NCBI GenBank assembly: GCA_900757715.1
Contig: CAAEOZ010000097.1
Location: forward strand, 1-8,060
Reading direction: 5' to 3'
Source of the DNA: an uncultured Veillonella sp.
GTDB taxonomy: Bacteria; Bacillota; Negativicutes; Veillonellales; Veillonellaceae
DNA: 8,060 bases
This document shows, piece by piece, positions 1-5,486 of the stretch. The notes below the pieces were generated by a model. The model did no database searches. It was not told where the DNA came from and worked only from the letters and a program-made list of their open reading frames with translations. Made by a program: the position numbers and the translations under genes. Position 1 is the first letter of the stretch. The number at the start of each line of letters is the position of its first letter.

Positions 1-801
1 CTTAATAATCCAGTCGGGAGTCGATGCTCCTGCTGTTACTCCTACCGTCTGTACTCGGTTAAACCATTCCAGTTGTAATTCAGTAGAAGTTTCAATGTGA
101 TACGTTGTACATCCAACGTCACGACAAACCTCTGCCAATCGGTTCGTATTGCCGCTGTTCTTACCACCTATCACTATCATAAGATCTACATTACGTGCTA
201 AATCAACGGCAGAATTCTGTCGTTCTTGCGTTGCATTGCATATCGTTTTGAAAACCTTAAGATTCTTAGATTTTTTCTCTAATATGTCTATTATACTGTT
301 AAATTTGAATTGTGAAAAGGTTGTTTGTACAACAACGCCCATTTTTTCCACAACTTGTAGTTTTTGAGCGGAATCTTCATCTTCGATGATTATTCCCTCG
401 TTATTTGCCCATAAATTGATGCTTTTGACCTCAGGATGATTTTTTTCGCCCAAAATCACCAAAGTCATGTCATCTTCAATAACGGATTTAGCATCTTGTT
501 GTGCCTTTTTTACATATGGACATGTAGCATCTACAATATGTAAGCCCTTCTCTTCTGCCTCTTCGTAAATAGCGGGACCTACACCATGAGAGCGAATAAT
601 CATGGTCCCTTCTGCGATATCAGACACTTCTTGAACAGGGCTTACCCCTTTATCTTCAAGACGACCTACAACCTGAGGATTGTGAATAATAGGCCCTAAT
701 GTATAGCTTTTACCATCGTTATTTGCAGCTTCATTTGCCATCTCGACAGCCCGTTTTACACCATAGCAAAAGCCATGGTTTTCAGCCAAAATTATTTCCA
801 T
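1..801 (-). CDS. ispH: 4-hydroxy-3-methylbut-2-enyl diphosphate reductase (IspH/LytB), 3' end beyond the window
   Basis: IspH catalyses the last step of the MEP (non-mevalonate) isoprenoid pathway, reducing HMBPP to IPP and DMAPP with a [4Fe-4S] cluster in the cytosol. I translated 267 codons from the ATG at 801, and the frame is still open at base 1. The three cluster cysteines are visible: C12 (in HGFCYGVKRAV), C94 (DATCPYV) and C188 (TICNATQERQ). The family's substrate-binding residues also appear to be present: H40, H72 (RSHGV), H122 and E124 (NHPE), T160/T161, S216 and N218 (KNSGNTNRL), and S260 (AGASTPDW). The start overlaps the end of plsC by 10 nt and has the ribosome site AGAGGAG 5 nt upstream. 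The visible part reaches nearly the end of a stand-alone IspH (about 280-310 residues). In many Clostridia and Negativicutes the protein continues into ribosomal-protein-S1-type domains; whether it does here cannot be seen. Confidence 0.96.
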   Translation of the reverse strand, partial: MEIILAENHGFCYGVKRAVEMANEAANNDGKSYTLGPIIHNPQVVGRLEDKGVSPVQEVSDIAEGTMIIRSHGVGPAIYEEAEEKGLHIVDATCPYVKKAQQDAKSVIEDDMTLVILGEKNHPEVKSINLWANNEGIIIEDEDSAQKLQVVEKMGVVVQTTFSQFKFNSIIDILEKKSKNLKVFKTICNATQERQNSAVDLARNVDLMIVIGGKNSGNTNRLAEVCRDVGCTTYHIETSTELQLEWFNRVQTVGVTAGASTPDWIIK

Positions 802-1412
802 AAAGTCTCCTCTATACGATTTTCATGATAAGAATCTATCATTTTTTGAATCTCATTTTTAACACGGTCATTTACTTCTTGAATTGCTTCTGGTGTCGCC
901 TTAGCTTTTTCAACTGGAATCGGTTTACCAATGATACAAGCAACTTTATCGCGTTCCATATTATAAGAACCAATGATAGCAACAGGCACTATACTAACTC
1001 CTGTTCTAAGTGCAATTGATGCTGCACCATCATGAAATTTACCAAGTTTGCCACTTTTTTGACGGTTACCTTCTGTAAAAATACCTAAAACCTTATTGTC
1101 CTTAAGTAGCCCCATAGCATGACGAATAGCAACTTTATCAATAGCACCACGATTTAACGGAAATGCACCAAGCCATGTACAAAAAAAACGCGAAATAGGA
1201 TTCACAAATAATTCTTGTTTAGCCATAAAGTGTACATGTCTAGGTAAAGCATAGCCACAGATAGGGGGATCATTATTACTTAAATGATTAGGCACCACGA
1301 TAACAGGTCCTTCCATTGGAAAATTATCACGACCATATACTTTCAGCCCATACCCTACCTTATAGCGAAGCCAAAAAGCGGTACGCCATAACCAAGTTGA
1401 AAATTTATTCAT
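792..1412 (-). CDS. plsC: 1-acyl-sn-glycerol-3-phosphate acyltransferase (PlsC/LPLAT family)
   Basis: This 206-residue protein belongs to the PlsC family, which transfers an acyl chain to the sn-2 position of lysophosphatidic acid to make phosphatidic acid, the precursor of membrane phospholipids, at the inner membrane. The catalytic HX4D motif is NHLSNND (N42-H43 to D48). Later family blocks are AKQELF (64-69), GAFPLNRGA (82-90), FTEGNR (112-117, the counterpart of the usual FPEGTR) and a VPVAI strand (142-146). The N-terminus is basic and aromatic (WLWRTAFWLRYK) and may associate with the membrane; no clear full transmembrane helix is seen. The start codon lies inside the last codons of cmk (8-nt overlap, ATGAATAA), with AGGAG 10 nt upstream. 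The Thr and Asn substitutions in the third block leave the exact acyl acceptor uncertain, but the family is secure. Confidence 0.92.
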   Translation of the reverse strand: MNKFSTWLWRTAFWLRYKVGYGLKVYGRDNFPMEGPVIVVPNHLSNNDPPICGYALPRHVHFMAKQELFVNPISRFFCTWLGAFPLNRGAIDKVAIRHAMGLLKDNKVLGIFTEGNRQKSGKLGKFHDGAASIALRTGVSIVPVAIIGSYNMERDKVACIIGKPIPVEKAKATPEAIQEVNDRVKNEIQKMIDSYHENRIEETLWK

Positions 1413-2088
1413 GATTGATTGTCTCCTGCACTAAATTCAATATATATGCCACAGTTTCATCGAAATTCATATTACTAGAGTCTACAACGACTGCATCTTC
1501 AACGCATACAAGTGGAGATTCTTCACGATTTTTATCCATTTCATCACGACTTTCTACGTTCTTTTTAATTTCTTCTAATGTTTGCTCGTTTGGTGTACCT
1601 TGTACTTCAAGCCATCTACGTTTTGCTCGCGCATCAACAGAAGCAGTTAAATAAATTTTTAACTCTGCATCTGGTAATACAACGGAGCCTATGTCTCGAC
1701 CATCTAATATAACGCCCCCAACAGCAGCCATCGCCTGTTGACGTTCTACCAAATATTGTCGGACCCCTTTATATGACGCTATAGTCGATACATTATCATT
1801 AATTTGTTGTTGGCGAATTAATGATGTTACGTCTTTATCTTTAACATAGATTTTACATGCTGTTGCAGTGGGCTCTAAGGTCAAATTCAAAGATGGTAAT
1901 AAAGCTTCTATAGCAGCTTGATCTTTAACATCGATTTGACTATTAAGAACTGCCCATGTAACACCGCGATACATAGCACCTGTATCAATATATAAATACC
2001 CTAATTCATTGGCCACTACTTTAGAAATACTACTTTTACCAGCCCCTGCAGGACCATCAATAGCAATGGCAATTTTTTTAGTACTCAT
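1405..2088 (-). CDS. cmk: Cytidylate kinase (CMP/dCMP kinase)
   Basis: Cmk phosphorylates CMP and dCMP to the diphosphates using ATP, recycling pyrimidine nucleotides for RNA, DNA and CDP-lipid synthesis in the cytosol. At 227 residues it has the normal bacterial length. The Walker A loop GPAGAGKS is at 12-19. The NMP-binding motif DTGAMYRG is at 35-42. LDGRDIGSVV (128-137) is the characteristic CMP-binding stretch. RAKRR (154-158) lies in the LID region, and RD (181-182) plus the VDSSNM strand (202-207) close the fold. It starts 8 nt after the stop of the flavoprotein gene, and its ribosome site AGAGG overlaps that stop codon. Its own end overlaps the plsC start. Pairing of cmk with plsC and ispH (often with rpsA-type S1 sequence) is a common arrangement in Bacillota. 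Confidence 0.97.
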   Translation of the reverse strand: MSTKKIAIAIDGPAGAGKSSISKVVANELGYLYIDTGAMYRGVTWAVLNSQIDVKDQAAIEALLPSLNLTLEPTATACKIYVKDKDVTSLIRQQQINDNVSTIASYKGVRQYLVERQQAMAAVGGVILDGRDIGSVVLPDAELKIYLTASVDARAKRRWLEVQGTPNEQTLEEIKKNVESRDEMDKNREESPLVCVEDAVVVDSSNMNFDETVAYILNLVQETINHE

Positions 2089-2096
2089 AATAACCT

Positions 2097-3344
2097 CTAT
2101 TCTTCATCACCGTGTACGGCATGCATGGCCGCCACATAGCCTGTGGAAAAGGCAGCTTGTAAATTATAGCCTCCTGTAAAAGCATCAATGTCTAGTACTT
2201 CGCCCGCACCATATAAACCACCAATCAATTTAGACTCCATAGTTTTAGGATTAAATTCTTTTAAGGAAATACCACCGGCTGTAACAATAGCTTCGGCTAC
2301 AGGTCGTAATTCCTTAACAGTTAATGTCATATGTTGCAACACATGACATAAGCGCAAACGCTCCTCCTTTGTAATTTGATTAATCGGTTTAGTCGGATTT
2401 AACTCAGCAAGCTTTATAACAATTGGAATAAGATTTACAGGTAGTAAATCCTTCATCCCATTAGCCAATTGTTTTTTAGAATATAAATCAAAATCTTTTT
2501 GCAAGCGCTTATCCAGTATTTCTGCAGTTAAAGCAGGCTTAAGATTAATTTCAATAGTAATTTGAGGATTTTTCTTACGAAGCAACTTACCTACCGTGTG
2601 ACTTAACGATAAGATTGTAGGGCCCGTAAGACCAAAATGAGTAAACATCATTTCCCCAAATTGTTTAGCTTGTACCTTATTTTTAGAAACAACCGATACC
2701 TCAACATTAAGAAGACTAAGCCCCATAACTTCCTTTACCCAAGTTTCATTTGTAACAATAGGTACCAAGGATGGACGAATATCAGTAATAGTATGTCCCA
2801 CTCTTTCGGCTAAAACGTAACCATCACCAGTAGAACCTGTCAATGGGTAAGATGCACCACCAGTACAAATAATAGCAGCATCACAAGCATATTGTTCCTT
2901 ATCCGTTGTAACACCAACTACACGATTATCCTTTACAGTAATCGATGTAACAGGTTCATTTAAATGAACTTGGACATTATACTTTTTAAGGATTTTCATA
3001 AAGATATTGCGTACTTCTAATGCAGAATCGGATTCAGGAAACACTCGTCCCCCACGTTCTACTTTAGTTTTTAACCCCCAACTATGCAATAAGTCCAGAA
3101 GATCTTCATTACTAAAGCGTTCATAGGCACCGTACAAGAACTTACCATTACCAGGAGTATTTTTTATAAACTCGGCCATATCTGCACTATTCGTAATATT
3201 ACAGCGACCTTTACCGGTAATGCCCATTTTCTTACCAACCATATTCATTTTTTCTAATAAGATGACACGGGCTCCTTCACGGCCAGCTATAACAGCTGCC
3301 ATTAAGCCTGCCGCACCACCGCCAATGACTATGATTTGTTTCAT
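2097..3344 (-). CDS. HI0933/BaiN-type NAD(P)/FAD-dependent oxidoreductase
   Basis: This 415-residue flavoprotein belongs to the HI0933 (YhiN/BaiN) family. The N-terminal Rossmann dinucleotide motif GGGAAGLMAA (8-17) binds FAD, followed by the acidic ribose-binding residue in LLEK (29-32). Family signatures are GKGRCNITN (44-52), CTGGASYPLTGSTGDG (160-175), MMFTHFGLTGP (232-242), TAGGIS (355-360) and a C-terminal FAD-contact block GLYGAGEVLDIDAFTGG (376-392). The substrate is not known for most members. BaiN of Clostridium scindens was described in bile-acid dehydroxylation and others are annotated as aminoacetone oxidases, so I give no gene symbol. It lies between rluB, with which it shares an ATGA overlap, and cmk. 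Coupling to an rRNA-modification gene is suggestive of a housekeeping role, but that is inference. Confidence 0.93.
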   Translation of the reverse strand: MKQIIVIGGGAAGLMAAVIAGREGARVILLEKMNMVGKKMGITGKGRCNITNSADMAEFIKNTPGNGKFLYGAYERFSNEDLLDLLHSWGLKTKVERGGRVFPESDSALEVRNIFMKILKKYNVQVHLNEPVTSITVKDNRVVGVTTDKEQYACDAAIICTGGASYPLTGSTGDGYVLAERVGHTITDIRPSLVPIVTNETWVKEVMGLSLLNVEVSVVSKNKVQAKQFGEMMFTHFGLTGPTILSLSHTVGKLLRKKNPQITIEINLKPALTAEILDKRLQKDFDLYSKKQLANGMKDLLPVNLIPIVIKLAELNPTKPINQITKEERLRLCHVLQHMTLTVKELRPVAEAIVTAGGISLKEFNPKTMESKLIGGLYGAGEVLDIDAFTGGYNLQAAFSTGYVAAMHAVHGDEE

Positions 3345-4069
3345 TTCTTACCTGTTCCTAACGCTTTTAGAGCTTTCACTTCACCAATTGTAAGCTGACG
3401 AGAAGCACCGCGTTTAACACCGCCCAAGGTGAGACCAGCATAGGCAATACGTTTTAAATTATGAATGCGGTACCCAAAGTGTTCAAACATACGGCGAACT
3501 TGTCGATTACGACCTTCATGGATAGTAATCTCTACTTCATGTACACCGTTATGGTCATCAAAACCTAAATCTACAATTGTAGCAGGTGCAGTCATACCAT
3601 CTTCAAGTTTCACACCATTAGCTATAACTTGTAAGTCTTCATCGCGAACACGTCCTTTGATGCGCACTTCATAAGTTTTTTCCACACCTTTAGAGGGATG
3701 TGTTAAGTTTTGTGCTAACTCACCATCATTAGTAAGAAGTAATAAACCTTCTGTATATAAGTCGAGACGTCCAACAGGATAAATGCGTTTAGATTCATTT
3801 TTAATATAATCTAAAACAGTTTCTCTACCTTGAGGGTCAGATACAGATGTAATGACACCTTTTGGTTTATTTAATAAATAATATACAGGCTTTTCCTGAG
3901 CCAATAATTGGCCATTAACCTTAACCTTATCTTTTTGAGGGTTAATTTTAATCCCAAGCTCTGTAACCTTTCGGCCATTTACCTGTACCTTACCCTCTGT
4001 AATTAGTTCTTCTGCCTTACGCCGTGATGCAATACCACAACTGGCAATATATTTTTGTAATCGTTCCAT
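3341..4069 (-). CDS. rluB: 23S rRNA pseudouridine synthase, RluB/RsuA family
   Basis: This 242-residue enzyme isomerises a specific uridine in rRNA to pseudouridine. It has an N-terminal S4 RNA-binding domain (about 1-48, with MERLQKYIASCGIASRRKAEE-type sequence and VQVNGRKV). The catalytic domain shows LNKPKGVIT (66-74), the catalytic motif GRLD with nucleophilic D103 (100-103) followed by TEGLLLLTNDGE, and the family-specific EGRNRQVRRMF (185-195). The operon position next to scpAB matches the RluB (YpuL-type) enzyme of Bacillota, which modifies helix 80-93 region uridines of 23S rRNA. RsuA and RluE share the fold, so the exact target is inferred from context. Its start is 1 nt after the scpB stop, with GAAGGA 4 nt upstream, and its stop overlaps the next start by 4 nt. 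Confidence 0.93.
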   Translation of the reverse strand: MERLQKYIASCGIASRRKAEELITEGKVQVNGRKVTELGIKINPQKDKVKVNGQLLAQEKPVYYLLNKPKGVITSVSDPQGRETVLDYIKNESKRIYPVGRLDLYTEGLLLLTNDGELAQNLTHPSKGVEKTYEVRIKGRVRDEDLQVIANGVKLEDGMTAPATIVDLGFDDHNGVHEVEITIHEGRNRQVRRMFEHFGYRIHNLKRIAYAGLTLGGVKRGASRQLTIGEVKALKALGTGKK

Positions 4070-4070
4070 G

Positions 4071-4580
4071 TTATCCTTCTGTTTCCGAAACTTCTTGATG
4101 TAAGGCTTCTATCGATTCTACACCAGCACTTCTCAAAAATTCATCAGTCGTGCCATATAGAATCGGTCTACCTACAGTATCCTTATGACCTAATTCAGCT
4201 ATAAGAGATCTAGACAATAATTGTTTTATAATTTTATCGCTATTTACACCGCGAACCTCTTCGATTTCAGCCTTTGTAATAGGCTGCTTATAGGCGATAA
4301 CAGCTAATGTTTCCATTGCTGCATTAGATAATTTATCTTCTCTCTTCCGAATATGACCAACATAATCAGCACATTCAACAGCGCTTACTAATTCAATACC
4401 GGCTCCAGATATACGTATTCGAATACCTCGATTCTGTTCTTCTAGTTCTCGTTGTAATTCTTCTATATATTTTTGTATTTCCTCTATGGAAAGCCCAAAC
4501 ACTTCTGATAACATATCTATCGATATAGGCTTTGCCGCTGAAAACAAAACGGCTTCTAAATGCATCGTTGGTAAGCTCAT
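4071..4580 (-). CDS. scpB: Segregation and condensation protein B (ScpB)
   Basis: ScpB is the winged-helix (kite) subunit that dimerises and binds the ScpA linker in the SMC-ScpAB condensin complex, which organises and segregates the chromosome. The 169-residue length is typical. The first winged helix covers about 1-80, with MHLEAVLFSAAKPIS at its start. The second contains the diagnostic LSNAAMETLAVIAYKQPIT (84-102) and AEIEEVRGVNSD (104-115), and is followed by GRPILYGTTDEFL (137-149). The ATG at 4580 is preferred because an AAGGGG(G) ribosome site lies 4-5 nt upstream; the internal Met6 has no comparable site. It follows scpA after 25 nt and precedes rluB by a single nucleotide. The SMC ATPase partner is not in this window. 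Confidence 0.96.
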   Translation of the reverse strand: MSLPTMHLEAVLFSAAKPISIDMLSEVFGLSIEEIQKYIEELQRELEEQNRGIRIRISGAGIELVSAVECADYVGHIRKREDKLSNAAMETLAVIAYKQPITKAEIEEVRGVNSDKIIKQLLSRSLIAELGHKDTVGRPILYGTTDEFLRSAGVESIEALHQEVSETEG

Positions 4581-4605
4581 ATAGCCCCCTTTCTACACAG
4601 CCCTC

Positions 4606-5316
4606 TTAGGTAGCAGTGAATATAATGTCATCATCTTCATAACGCATTTCCATAACTTGTTGTTTTAATAATTCTAGAACAGCCATAAAGATGGTTACCA
4701 TACCACTTTTCGTTTCAATTGCTACTAATAACTCCCTAAAATATAGACACTCGCCACGATGTATACGACTAGACAAGGATATAATCATGTCCTCTAAACT
4801 ATACGTATCCTTTTCAACCTTTACCTCACGAATCATCTCTTCTTCTGGTACCTCTTTAGCTCGTTTTATAGTTTGATAAAAAATTTGATATAACTGTGAA
4901 AGTTCCAAATTATATACACTATCTAATCCAAGCACACTCGTTTCTTCAGGACGACTAAATATGTTTGCAGATACAGCGGTACGCTCCATTAATAGAGATG
5001 TAATATCCTTAATTTTCTTAAATTCTACTAATTTTGCTACCAACTCATCACGTGGATCCTCGGCTTCATCAGGCTCAGGTTCAGCCTTAGGTAATAACAT
5101 GCGTGATTTAATCTGTAATAAGGTAGATGCCATAACAAGAAACTCACTACTATAATGAATATCAAAATGGTTCCAATTGTCTAGATATTCCAAGTATTGA
5201 CTCGTTATTTCAACGATAGGAATATCGGTGATTTCTATTTTATGTTTTTCAATGAGATGCAAGAGCAAATCAAGGGGACCTTCAAAAACGTCCAACTTGT
5301 AATTATAATCTCCCAT
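4606..5316 (-). CDS. scpA: Segregation and condensation protein A (ScpA, kleisin)
   Basis: ScpA is the kleisin that bridges the SMC head domains and recruits ScpB in bacterial condensin. The N-terminal SMC-neck-binding part has the family signature VFEGPLDLLLHLI followed by EKHKIEITDIPI (about residues 10-34). Then come a helical stretch ending in MASTLLQIKSRMLLP, an acidic linker (about 78-92) and a C-terminal winged helix (about 165-236, with SGMVTIFMAVLELL). I place the start at the ATG at 5316, giving 236 residues, because GAGGA at 5330-5326 is then 9 nt upstream and the protein begins MGDYNYKLDVFEGP as in relatives. A TTG at 5325 would add three residues but directly abuts that ribosome site. 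It is the first gene of the seven-gene minus-strand operon, with a strong promoter upstream. Confidence 0.96.
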   Translation of the reverse strand: MGDYNYKLDVFEGPLDLLLHLIEKHKIEITDIPIVEITSQYLEYLDNWNHFDIHYSSEFLVMASTLLQIKSRMLLPKAEPEPDEAEDPRDELVAKLVEFKKIKDITSLLMERTAVSANIFSRPEETSVLGLDSVYNLELSQLYQIFYQTIKRAKEVPEEEMIREVKVEKDTYSLEDMIISLSSRIHRGECLYFRELLVAIETKSGMVTIFMAVLELLKQQVMEMRYEDDDIIFTAT

Positions 5317-5325
5317 AAACCCCAA

Positions 5326-5330
5326 TCCTC
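5326..5330 (-). promoter_or_regulatory. Ribosome binding site that decides the scpA start
   Basis: On the minus strand GAGGA lies here. It is 9 nt from the ATG at 5316 but has no spacer before the in-frame TTG at 5325. This favours the ATG and a 236-residue ScpA. A second purine run, GGGG, sits only 3 nt before the ATG and is too close to act as the site. Confidence 0.7.
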
Positions 5331-5340
5331 AGAAAAAAAT

Positions 5341-5380
5341 GTACTTTAACTATATAATTATAAAGCATATATAGTAGTAC
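5341..5380. repeat. Interrupted inverted repeat around the scpA -10 box
   Basis: GTACT (5341-5345) is complementary to AGTAC (5376-5380), and CTATAT (5350-5355) to ATATAG (5369-5374). The two inner arms flank the TATAAT box, which lies in the centre. The spacers between inner and outer arms are unequal (4 and 1 nt), so symmetry is imperfect. It could be an operator for a dimeric regulator or simply a by-product of AT-rich promoter DNA. Confidence 0.35.
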
Positions 5381-5386
5381 TTTCAA
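5357..5386 (-). promoter_or_regulatory. Sigma-A-type promoter of the scpA-...-ispH operon
   Basis: Reading the minus strand, the -35 box TTGAAA is at 5386-5381 and a consensus -10 box TATAAT at 5362-5357, separated by 18 nt. An A7 tract immediately upstream (5400-5394) could act as an UP element. Transcription would begin near 5350, giving a leader of about 33 nt before the scpA ATG. This is the only convincing promoter seen for the seven-gene minus-strand operon in the window. Prediction is from consensus match and position only. Confidence 0.72.
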
Positions 5387-5390
5387 ATAA

Positions 5391-5419
5391 TTGTTTTTTT
5401 TACACTCATCTGCTATCTT
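5391..5419 (+). promoter_or_regulatory. Candidate promoter of the phosphoethanolamine transferase gene
   Basis: The -35 candidate TTGTTT (5391-5396) is followed after 17 nt by TATCTT (5414-5419), and a TG dinucleotide one base before it (5411-5412) gives an extended -10. Transcription would start near 5426, leaving a leader of about 60 nt. The gene's ribosome site AGAGAGGA (5473-5480) is 6 nt before the ATG. The surrounding DNA is so AT-rich that other -10 choices nearer the gene are possible. Confidence 0.45.
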
Positions 5420-5486
5420 TATTATTGTAATTATTATATATTATAAAGGATATGTTATTGTGTATTCCTTTTAGAGAGGATTTATT

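Noticed and set aside
149..367. Plus-strand open frame of 72 codons
   Set aside because: It lies antisense within ispH, whose cysteine motifs are unmistakable, and has no ribosome site or recognisable sequence.
825..1019. Plus-strand open frame of 64 codons
   Set aside because: Antisense shadow of plsC with no ribosome site and no family resemblance.
1415..1654. Plus-strand open frame of 79 codons
   Set aside because: Antisense shadow of cmk; the Ser-rich composition reflects the opposite strand's codons.
3465..3674. Plus-strand open frame of 69 codons
   Set aside because: Antisense to the catalytic domain of rluB, with no supporting signals.
4691..5155. Two plus-strand open frames
   Set aside because: Both are antisense within scpA and have no ribosome sites.
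5393..5450. AT-rich stretch considered as a riboswitch, origin box or small-RNA gene
   Set aside because: No conserved riboswitch core, DnaA-box cluster or hairpin plus T-tract is present; the divergent promoter reading explains it adequately.
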